From positions 5,752,277 through 5,816,276 of the forward strand of contig RPFO01000050.1 in assembly GCA_009746045.1 (NCBI GenBank): DNA of 64,000 bases, in the 5' to 3' direction. The stretch comes from Mesostigma viride (lineage: Eukaryota > Streptophyta > Mesostigmatophyceae > Mesostigmatales > Mesostigmataceae). The translations under genes were made by a program, and so were the position numbers. This document shows, in pieces, positions 54,701-64,000 of this stretch. The notes below the pieces were generated by a model, which did no database searches, had not been told where the DNA came from, and saw only the letters and a program-made list of their open reading frames with translations. Position 1 is the stretch's first letter; each line of letters opens with the position of its first letter.

Positions 54701-57700
54701 CAGCTCCCGCCGCCGCCGCTAACGCTGCCACTTGGAACACCTACATAAACTACGCCTCTCTCATGCTCTGCGCCCAAGGATTCCCTTCTCCTACAACCCA
54801 CCGGCAGCTCCTGCAGCAGCCGCAGCAGCCACTCGACCGGGACCGGGATGCCCTCACTCAGCGGGAGGCCTCCCCTCGCCGCGCGCTCCGACCCAGGCGC
54901 GCCGCAGGGTCCCAGGCACGCCAGGCACTCGGCGCACTCGGGCGAGAGCGCGGGGTAGCCCCCGCTCGCCAGCTCCGCGATGCGCCGCGCCATCGCGCTG
55001 ACGTCGCCCCAGGTGGCGGCGAGGTCCACGTAGCAGGGGACGGAAGCGTGCTCGTTGCCAGTGTCTGCAACCCCCGATGGCACTGTTCCCTGCGGGTTTA
55101 ATGCCTCAGCGGTTGTCAGTGATGGCATGGCCCCCGCACTGGACATGAGGGCCTTGGGGGGCGAGCGTGCGTCTGCCCCAGCGGCAGCTGCCTGTGTTGC
55201 GGCCGTGGCAGCAGAAGTCGTGACTTCTAGCGAACCGGAGACGGCAGCAGGGGAGGCGGACCGGCCGGCGGCGGTGACGTGTGTCAGGCGCACGTGGAGC
55301 CGTGGGTGCAGGGGGGAGGAGAGCGAGAGCAGGCGCGAGGAGACGGGCACGGTGGCGGCTGGTAGAAGCTCGCAGACGCGCAGGAGGCCTGGGGGAATGC
55401 CGGGGGGTGGGATCGCGAATTTGGGGGAAAGCCGGGGGGGTGGGGGTGGGGGGTGGGTGTAGGAATGTGGTGGGAAGCCGGGGGGTAGGGCTTTTGGGGG
55501 GAAGCCAGGGGGCAAAACAAGGTGGGGATGGGCGTAAGCAGACCAGGGGGGGATCGCGGGGGAAGGGGGGGCGGTGCGGGGGGAGAACAGAGGGATGGGG
55601 AAGGGAGGGGGGCCGTAAAAGGGGGGGAGGGGGGGGGGGGGGGAGAAGAGCAGGTGAGGGTTGGGGGGCAGATGGAGGAAGGAGGAAAATTAATTGCTAT
55701 CACGCGATTGCTACATAAGGGCGAGAGGATTGCAGATTAGGGGATTCGATGTGATAGCAGTAGTCTTATAGTAGGTAATATGAGACACCATATGTAGCTA
55801 AGTGCACACAGCTTGAGAGTTTAGAGATGCCATATTTAGCCAAGTGCTCATGTGGGCACTGCCTGGCACTGCCTGGCATGGCCTGCCAGCCGGGAATCCG
55901 ATGACAACAAGACAAAAATAGGTCGACCGACGACCACTGGTCACAGGACAGTAGACACTCATGTTTACTTCTAGCATATTCACAAACTGCCATTGGCTGC
56001 TGAGGCACATGCCACTTGACGGCTGGAAACAAAACAGGTCGCCGGCGCTCCATGCCAACCCTACCCTACACCCTCGCGCACCCAACAGTTTCAATTGAGA
56101 CTTCTCACTTCTCTCTTTTTGCCACTTTGACTCTCAGGGGGCGCCGCTCACAACCCAACCGCTGGTCATTAGATAATGCGCCAGCGCACAGCGCCGCCTC
56201 TGCTAGCTACCCTCATGCATCTGAGGCTCCCTGCTTCGACGAGGAGCAGGCAGGGATGCTCACCACCCAACAGCTGGTCACAAGACAGCGCGCCAGCACA
56301 GAGCGCGGCCACGCCTTGGTCGACCACCTCGGGTGCGGCCGCCAGAAGCTGCCACGCGGATACGCCGGGCGGTGCCGCCTGCGATGTGGCATCGCCAGGG
56401 TGTCGCGTCGAGAATGCGCCACGGGCAAACGCCAGCTGTCCACCACGGCATCGTTCCCAGGTGGATCAGGGAGGGGATGGAGCAGTGAGTAGAGGGCCAG
56501 CATCTTAATAAAAGAGTAACGTAGAGGACCTTCATAATAGAGTAGAGGACCAGCATCTTAGTAGTAGAGTAACATAGAGGAATTCATAATAATAGAGTAG
56601 AGGACCAGCATCTTAATAATAGAGTAACATAGAGGACCTTCATAATAGAGTAGAGGACCAGCATCTTAATAATTTGCTTTTGTAAGTCTTAAGATGTGCA
56701 ACTATATATTCACTGAATGCCAGACTCGGGAACGGGGAATATATCCAACATGAAAGAAATACCTTGGCCGTCCCTGGGCAGATCACATGGCACCAAGTGG
56801 CACACAAGACCATGCACTGTTTATCACAATAATTTACTTTACAATTTAGATTCCTGACTAAAAGTCAGTGCTGCCCATTCAACTCGATGTTTATACTGCC
56901 TATTGAGCTGCAAAGCCGAAAATAAATAATACTATGCAGTTGATTCAAAGATGCATGGCTCACCTTGAGCACTGCCTCCATCACATGCACCCATGCACCC
57001 GTGCCTCCGCTGGCACCGAAGGCGTCCATGCCCCCCTTGCCCAATGTTGGACCCAGCGCCGTCAAAGGAGTCGACTGTGGCAGCTCTCCCAGCTCGACCG
57101 CAAACCATGCCCGCGTGCTGCCCCACCCTGGGGCCCCTGCGATGACCAGGGACCCGGGAAACAGGTGGGCGGGCAGGCCACCGCCCCGTTGCTGCCCCTC
57201 AACTTGGGTTCCATTTCCCTTGGCATTGCCACCACTGGAGCTCCCCAGGTGTTTATCGGCGGCGTCGTTTGGGTGGTTGCAGTCCAAGGGCTCCTCTCCC
57301 TGTCGCTGCCTGTTCTCCCACCAGGGTGCCGCCAGGGCCTCGGTGAGCGTGCGGGGGCCGTGCAGGTCGCCTGGGTGGGTAATGCTGGCAGCTCGGGGCG
57401 CGAAGGGGGAGGAACGCGCGGAGGCGGAGCCCTTGGTGCTGGCCCGGTGGAGGGAGGCGGTGCGGGAGGGCGGGCTGACGGCCGGTTGTCGGTACTCTCG
57501 CACGACGATTTGCTGTAGGTTTTGGTACGGGGTGGGATGGTGGGTTTTGGTACGGGGTGGGGTGGTGGGTTTTGGTATGGGGTGGGGTGGTGGGTTTTGG
57601 TACGAGGTGGGGTGGTGGGTTTTGGTATGGGGTGGGGTGGTGGGTTTTGGTACGGGGTGGGGTGGGAGGAGAGGGGAGAAGAAGGGCGACACAGGGGAAA

Positions 57701-57738
57701 GAGGGAGGTGGGACAGACAGGCAGACAGACACACAGAC

Positions 57739-57828
<90 letters not shown>

Positions 57829-60800
57829 AGGGAGAGGGAGAGGGAGAGGGAGAGGGAGAGGGAGAGGGAGAGGGAGAGGGAGAGGGAGAGGGAGAGGGAG
57901 AGGGAGAGGGAGAGGGAGAGGGAGAGGGAGAGGGAGAGGGAGAGGGAGAGGGAGAGGGAGAGGGAGAGGGAGAGGGAGAGGGAGAGGGAGAGGGAGAGGG
58001 AGAGGGAGAGGGAGAGGGAGAGGGAGAGGGAGAGGGAGAGGGAGAGGGAGAGGGAGAGGGAGAGGGAGAGGGAGAGGAGAGGGAGGGAGGAGGGGGGGGG
58101 GGGGGGGGGGGGGGGGGAGGGGAGGGAGAGGGACAGGGAGAGGGAGGGGGAGACCGGGAAAGAGGGAAACCATAAGCCGGTAGGGGTTGGGGGGCAGGGA
58201 AGCGAGGGAGGGAGATAAAGGCAGGGGTGGGGGGTGGGAAAGGAGTGGACAGTACAGTAAGAAACAACGAGCAGACAGAAGGTTATATAAACTACACAAA
58301 TGGATGCATGCGAACAAGGACTTTGATCCATCATGCAGTACGAAGAATCTTATAGACGCAATGATGGTGTGGTACTGCATGATGGAGATGTGACTAGAGT
58401 GCACCCAAGACGAAAACGCGTTCTGCAGCGCGCTGCTTGCCTCCCACACGAGGTGCCGCAAAATGGTAAGAAAGGTTGCTGCAGCCCACGTAATTAGAAT
58501 TGACCGATGACATACATAGGAATGATGATCTACAGCCCTGTCAATAAGGAGTGACTGCTGGGATAGATAGGAATGATACTCTACAACGCGCACTCAATTT
58601 GGTTCTCAATAAGCTCCTAGTGACAACCGTAGGACCTACACCGAGTATTTCATATTTCTTATTGCATCAAGGCTTTCAACACTCCTTAGGAACCAGAGGC
58701 ACTAAAACTATACAGGAATAGCCCTCACAAGAGGCGACAAGGCCAAATCCTAACAGCCTCTGGACCCTTACTAATTAGTTGCAGATAACCGGATGCATAT
58801 CCTACTGACAACAGAAATAAAGAAGCTTTCACCCTCCTGCACGAGGGCGAGATCATAACGGGCTCTTTTTGCAACGAATGATACAAATTGGCTTCTACTA
58901 TACCACTACTATACAAATTGGCTCATACTATACCACTACTATACCACTACTATACAAATTGGCTCATACTATACCACTACTATACAAATTGGCTCATACT
59001 ATACCACTACTACACCACTCCTAAAACTATACCACTACTATACAGCAGCAGTAGGTCAACTAGTACTAGTATTTAGTCAACTAGTGCTACTTTTTAGTCA
59101 ACTAGCGCTACTCTAGTAGTACTAGGTCAACCACTTTAACCGACTTGATGATAGAAAGTTGAGTAAATTGGTTTCTCAACAGGCAAAAGGTGAAAGGTGT
59201 CACATTCACCAGCATGCGACAGTGCCACACTCACCAGCAGGCAAAACGCCCACGAGAAGATGTGAGAGGAGCGCTGCAGGTCGCTGCCGCGTCCGGCATC
59301 TGTCAGGTCACCACCTCCACGCGAGGTCTCCTCCTCCTCGGGGTCAGACGCCAGCGCGTGGCATCGGGCGCCGTAGGTGTCACAGATGGGCACCAGCGCG
59401 GACACCAGGCGAAGCAACTGTCGGGTGATAAACATAATGTTAAAACATTAAACGAAACATGTTAAAAAGTTTGATAATACGTACGTTTGGGCGCTCTCTC
59501 TTCCCCCCCCCCCCCCCCCTTCCCCCACCCCGCTGCACACGCTGCCTATACATCCAAGCAGCACCACACACACGCGCACATGCTCAAGGAAAACAACTCT
59601 GCAAAATATTAATCATAGGGCTAGGGAACTCATTCACCTAATCGATTCTGAGTGGGGTGGGCCCAACAAGCGACTCGCACTCGAAAGGATAAAGCGTTGT
59701 CGCTGACCAGTAGCTGCGACCAGCCATCCCGTCTTGCTCTCCACTTTCCCCAGCCGCTTTACCCCCTACCCACCACCCTGATGCCCCCCCCAAATAGGCA
59801 CACGTGCCATTCCACCGTTGTTCTTTTCTGTCTCCTGTTCCTTCACGCAGGCCTGGTCCCGCCCCTTCACCATGCTCAAGGTGCCTGTCGCATGCTAACA
59901 TCGGAAATCTGATGTTATCTATGCCACCTAGCGTCGGAGAAAAACACCATGAGAAAGTAAGGACAGTAGGGAAACACGGCGGCTTGCCTGCAAGAATGGT
60001 GAAGACAGGAAGAATGAAACACGGGGTGGCTCCCGAAGACAAGGAAAAGAACGACAAAAACGTGGTGCTTCCCCTGGATGAAAAACAAGGGGGGACAGGA
60101 AATGTGGCGGCTTGCCTGGCCGTGCATGTTGAAGAGACGCAGCACATCGGTCGACGCATCCGCGATAGCCTCCAGCGCGAGCGAGAGCACGAGTTCTGCT
60201 ACCGGCCGCCACACATGCAGCAAGGTAGGAGGAAACACCAAGTTAGCACCAATAATACTAGCAGAAGAAAGACCAAGTTAGCACCAATAATACTAGCAAA
60301 GCTAATACTAGCATAGGAGTTGAGCTCGCGGTCACCCCACCACACGGCAATAGTACATGCCAGCAAGGTAGGAGGAAGCATAAAAAATTGCACCAATCAC
60401 ACTTATATAGGAATGATAATAATAATAACAATAATAATACAGGAATCACAAGCCCATGCAGCAGGCAATCTAGGAGGAACACACCTAATAAGGCATTTGC
60501 TGCGTTGGGCCGATCCTGGCGAGCACGCCCGAGCGCACACTTGTGTGGGATGCCTCCAATGAGAAGGGAGAGGAAAGATGGTTGGGGATTCAGCTAGTAT
60601 TGCCTATCCTTCATTAGGCTCATTTCTAGTGCCTCCCATTAGAAAGAAGAGGAAATATGGTGGGGGATTGGCTAGTAGAAAGAAGAGGAAATAGGGTGGG
60701 GGATTGGCTAGTAGAAAGAAGAGGAAATAGGGTGGGGGATTGGCTAGTAGAAAGAAGAGGAAATAGGGTGGGGGATCGGCTAGTAGAAAGAAGAGGAAAT

Positions 60801-63723
60801 ATGGTGGGGGACTGGCTAGTAGAAAGAAGAGGAAATAGGGAGGGGGACTGGCTAGTACTGCCGCACCTTCCTTTGTTAGGATGGGCATGTCCACCTTACC
60901 CTTGGTTATAAACTTGCTGAGCCGCTAATGGGCTCAGACAGATACACAATCGCCAGAACCTTCACATCAACAACAAGCTGTGGGCAATGACCAGAAGGAT
61001 GGACGTCTGTGCTGAGTCTCAGAGGTGAATTTCACCCTGTGTGCCCAACTGCCTGCCGTTGATATATTTCATACAGGCCATTCATTGTAAACGGAGGTAT
61101 TAGGGTTGCGACCCTATTAATCGCACCCGCCTGCCGTATTTCTGGCCATGATTAATATCGGCAGAGTATTATACTAAGTTTGGGGCAGCGGGCACGTGTC
61201 ATGTTACGGCTCATGATTTGGTCACGGAATATGACTACGATTTAAGTTAGTGCCGAAGTTACGAGAACCGGCACATTATGTCATGATTTGTACGTCCAGG
61301 GTCCTACGACCTATAGCTAGCGTACTATTCAGTCGTACTACTCGACTAGAGAGTGTCAATGGAATCTGGCTAGCGTAACGCATTCTCAGCACATTTCAGA
61401 TAAGCTAGGCGATCTCGGTGCCAGCCTGTCGAGCACTCACACTTCGTGCACCTTTGTGCATAAGAGGAAGACGCAACCTACGTTGATGTATCCTTGCCAC
61501 GATGTATCCACCACGGGATCCACAGTGTGGTTGGTGGACAGGAACGGTGGCATGTGGTCCTGGCTAAATACTTCCGACTAATATCAATCAATGCAATCAT
61601 CAATTACGTCTCAATCATGTTCCATCATCCTCCACACATATCTATACTTTTTTCTTCAACACTGAGGTCGAAACGCCCGGCCCCATAGAGTTGAGCTTAT
61701 ACCATAAACGACATGTCAGTGGGATAAGGGCACAGTGACACGCATGACCTAGGGACTCGAAAGGGCAGGGCAAATGCCTGCCAATTAAAAAGCACTTGAC
61801 CTACAAGAAAGAAAAAATAAGAGAGGTTCTGTTGCTGACTTCCACCTCACGCCACCTGGCACCACCATAAAAACGGAAACACATAAAGCCTCCCAATATA
61901 TACCCCAAAAGGTACACAGACTGATTCCGACTCTCCTCGAGTTTAGGCAGACTCCCTGGCAGACAACGCTCCCAAGTTCTGATACACAAACTTCAATACA
62001 GATGGCAACTACCCGAACCCCGCAAACACAGGCCCTTCCAAGTCCCTCCAAGCCCACATCGCTAACTCACCTTTTTCAAGCAGGGCTGCCCCAGGAAGTC
62101 CACCCCATCCCCGCCCCTCCTCGCCACCCGCCCCCTCCAGCAACTCCAGCGTGAGGTGGAGCGCCGTCTCCTGCACATCCCGACCCCCTGCCCAGCCAGA
62201 TTGGAGGCTGGCCCCCACGATGTGTCGTACTGTGGCAGCCACCGCCTGCGGGCTGCTCATCGGGGAGGTGGCTCTGTGGAACGCGGCCTGGAGGTCCTCG
62301 CAGCTGCAGGGCCAAACCCAAGGGGTCCCATTAAGCATGATGTTAGTTTCACAACGTAAGTAAATGGTGATTTCTACCTACCAACACTTTATGAAACTCC
62401 ATGACTGCGTCAAATGGAAACCATTAACCGAACCATCATAATCGCAACACATAGCCCCAAGTAATCAGAGTGCGGCAAGCGTACGGGAGTTGGGCACATG
62501 GCCAGCCGTGCGGCACGCGTACGGGAGTTGGGCACATGGCCAGCCGTGCGGCACGCGTACGGGAGTTGGGCACATGGCCAGCCGTGCGGCACGCGTACGG
62601 GAGTTGGGCACATGGCCAGCCGTGCGGCACGCGTACGGGAGTTGGGCACATGGCCCGCACGGAGAGATATCAGCATATGGAGATAGCAGCATGGAGTTGT
62701 ACACGATCGCGTCTGTGCCGCGATGAAACATGCCGAAACTGCGTCAATTAGCAATATTTCGACAAATCACTGGGTGGTGTCCAATTATAGTGCAGCAACC
62801 TTGACGGGGGTTCCAGTTATAACAACCTTGTTATAATAACCAGCCAAAGGCCCGCAACTAGGGCAACAGTATCATGGGGACCAGAAAATATGCAACAAAT
62901 AAGATAATATATATATTTTAATAATTATAATTAGACCAGTTAAAGTGTTACAGTAAAAACGTTATGGCAATGCCAGTCGGAGGCACATGACCAGGAAACT
63001 TGGCAGCAGGGGCGGTTCTCAAAACGCAGGGAAACTGATGACAGCCACGGACACCATTATCAAACCTATGCATAACCCCTTTATCAAGCCTGTGAATAAC
63101 ACCTTTATCAAACCTATGCATAACACCTTTATCAAGCCTGTGAATAACACCTTTATCAAACCTATGCATAGCACCTTTATCAAAACTACGCATAACACCT
63201 TTATCAAACCTATGCATAACACCTTTATCAAACCTATGCATAACACCTTCATCAAGCCTATAAATAACACATTTTATCAAACCTATGCATAACACCTTCA
63301 TCAAACCTATGCATAACACCTTTATCAAACCTATGCATAACACCTTTATCAAACCTGAGCATAATACCTTAATCATAACACCTTTATCGGTATAGGAGAG
63401 CCTACACTCTTTAGAAGCCCCGGTAAAGTTCATGCATACCTAGCTGCTGGCATCCCTGGATACACCTCCCGGCCCCGAGGACCATCCGCCGCACCCGAGC
63501 CACCTGGGGGACCGTCCAGGCTCGACCGACGCCCTTCCCCGCTTCCCCCCCCACTGCTGGTTGCCGCCATGCCGCCGCCGCCCTCAGCGCCCAGCTTGTG
63601 GGGGCCGCCAGAAGTATAGACCGCGATCGACAGCTCACCGGCTGAGAGCATGTGGGGCCGCGCAGGGCAGATGAAGGTGGGGTTTACGAGGCCATGCGCG
63701 CTGCACGCCGCCAGCAGGGCGTC
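51792..63723 (-). CDS. Mediator subunit 33 (MED5/REF4)-like, nine 3' exons, 5' partial
   Basis: Minus-strand exons are 63723-63440, 62303-62071, 60195-60116, 59417-59235, 57512-56964, 56378-56264, 55388-54802, 54292-53171 and 52793-51792. Every junction keeps phase, giving 1384 codons plus TAA. Two introns look like GC-AG (GCAAGC after 60116, GCAAGT after 53171). The protein is helical and HEAT-like, with disordered S/G/A inserts. Blocks resembling plant MED33 are [10 protein letters not shown] and [13 protein letters not shown] (exon 4), [19 protein letters not shown] (exon 6), [20 protein letters not shown] (exon 8) and, near the end, [20 protein letters not shown], compared with ALALLGxGGVxxMGAAAE in plants (from memory). 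MED33 is a Mediator tail subunit that modulates RNA polymerase II at stress and phenylpropanoid genes in plants. The gene model is firm; the family name is moderate. Confidence 0.6.
54485..54720 (-). repeat. Copies of the exon 7 3' edge in the next intron
   Basis: On the minus strand GGAGCTGCCAGTGGGTT (54710-54690) repeats the end of exon 7 and its donor (GGAGCTGCC G/GTGGGTT, 54811-54795). A weaker copy lies at 54518-54497 (GGGAGCTGCCGCTGGCGGGT). Confidence 0.65.
56490..56672. repeat. Tandem repeat AGTAGAGGACCAGCATCTTA, MED33 intron
   Basis: About three 55-60-bp units alternate CCAGCATCTTAATAATAGAG with GACCTTCATAATAGAG. Confidence 0.85.
57518..57662. repeat. Tandem repeat GGTTTTGGTACGGGGTGGGG, MED33 intron
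   Basis: Five ~30-bp G/T-rich units directly upstream (in gene sense) of the exon 5 acceptor at 57513. On the minus strand they form the C/A-rich tract before the AG. Confidence 0.85.
57740..58160. repeat. (GA)n / (GAGAGG)n / poly-G compound repeat, MED33 intron
   Basis: About 80 bases of GA repeats, then about 260 bases of the hexanucleotide GAGAGG, then a G-run of about 27 near 58091-58118. Reading frames of 200-490 codons across it on both strands are artefacts of the repeat. Confidence 0.95.
58890..59040. repeat. Tandem repeat ACTATACCACTACTATACAA, MED33 intron
   Basis: Nested repeats of TACCACTACTATA and CAAATTGGCTCATACTATAC. Confidence 0.85.
60637..60860. repeat. 36-bp minisatellite, MED33 intron
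   Basis: Six near-perfect 36-bp units (GGCTAGTAGAAAGAAGAGGA plus AATAGGGTGGGGGATT). As 36 is a multiple of three, both strands show repeated spurious peptides. Confidence 0.92.
62468..62660. repeat. 38-bp minisatellite, MED33 intron
   Basis: About five copies of a unit starting ACGGGAGTTGGGCACATGGC, nearly identical, so recently expanded. Confidence 0.92.
63050..63375. repeat. 24-bp minisatellite, MED33 intron
   Basis: About thirteen copies of TTTATCAAACCTATGCATAA plus CACC, with TGTGAATAAC variants. Confidence 0.92.
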
Positions 63724-64000
63724 CTGCGGCACCAGGATTAAGTATGGGAGGCAAGACGTGCGGCAAATGGCAGTAATGGGAGGAGATAAGGGATAGCAGT
63801 ATTACGATCCGTCCTGGCCACAAGCAGGGCGTCCTGCGGCGTGATGGGGCGACTGAAAATGGCACTTCAACAAGGTAATAAAAAAGGCAAACAAGGACAG
63901 TCTTACAAAAAGGCAGTTGTTAGCGGATGCCAGAAAATGGGAGACACGGAAACGCAGGAATAAGGAGAGGGAAAGGCAGGCATGGAAAGACAGGGATAAG
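63724..64000 (-). other. Intron of the MED33-like gene running off the window
   Basis: This is non-coding. Bases 63811-63850 are a diverged copy of the acceptor and start of the exon at 63723 (GCCGCAGGACGCCCTGCT is present in both). The rest of the gene's 5' part must lie beyond 64000. Confidence 0.55.

Noticed and set aside
57062-58593. Reading frames of 200-490 codons on both strands
   Set aside because: They run through (GA)n/(GAGAGG)n repeats that lack stops. Only the part overlapping 57512-56964 (minus) has protein-like composition and matching splice sites, and it is used as a MED33 exon.
62303-62338. NGTPWVWPC block as MED33 'NGTDWPSP' motif
   Set aside because: It lies upstream of the acceptor CCTGCAG at 62304 and out of order for MED33; phase shows that the exon starts after it.
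60637-63375. Regularly repeated units resembling a CRISPR array
   Set aside because: Units of 24, 36 and 38 bp are contiguous with no unique spacers, lie in introns of a eukaryotic gene, and have no cas genes nearby.

Overview
The window is nuclear DNA from a GC-rich, intron-rich eukaryote, most likely a green alga. Three host genes have clean GT-AG (rarely GC-AG) introns whose phases join exactly. One of them resembles the plant/algal Mediator subunit MED33/REF4, which points to Viridiplantae. Species cannot be read from the sequence. No prokaryotic operons, CRISPR arrays, rRNA or tRNA genes were seen.

Layout. 1-247 is GC-rich flank. 248-6243 is a young Copia-order LTR retrotransposon with identical 481-bp LTRs and a TTTTA target duplication. 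It lies upstream of the first exon seen of a multidomain NRPS-like gene (6595-14791, +; order A-T-C-A-T then a multi-pass membrane exon). The first adenylation domain of that gene carries a perfect 436-bp tandem duplication. 16.25-26.43 kb is a nest of LINE (non-LTR) copies: a decayed near-full-length element (19.55-26.43 kb), a 5'-truncated fragment, an isolated 3' end, and two minus-strand copies that contain only ORF1 plus the 3' end. 28.9-31.8 kb (-) is an unrecognised proline/glutamine-rich gene with three exons. 32.5-34.1 kb is minisatellite DNA. 34359-35929 is a non-autonomous hAT-like DNA transposon with an 8-bp target duplication. 37336-49051 (+) is a complete 13-exon gene for the spliceosomal DEAH helicase PRP22/DHX8. 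49.4-51.8 kb is more LINE debris. 51792-63723 (-) holds nine exons (1384 codons plus stop) of the MED33-like gene, whose 5' end lies beyond the window.

Most striking observation: the introns of DHX8, the MED33-like gene and the P/Q-rich gene repeatedly contain diverged copies of the neighbouring exon edges, splice site included ('exon-edge echoes'). Together with the 436-bp and ~840-bp tandem duplications, this suggests a genome in which short tandem duplications across exon/intron junctions are frequent and may drive intron growth. Second, the LINE family has an ORF1-only derivative, and its 3' ends share a covarying 5-bp stem/4-nt loop hairpin just before an A/T oligomer tail.

How the genes relate: PRP22/DHX8 (mRNA release from the spliceosome) and the MED33-like protein (RNA polymerase II regulation) are convergent housekeeping genes. 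The NRPS-like protein probably makes a small peptide or amino-acid conjugate at a membrane. Nothing suggests that these genes form a cluster.
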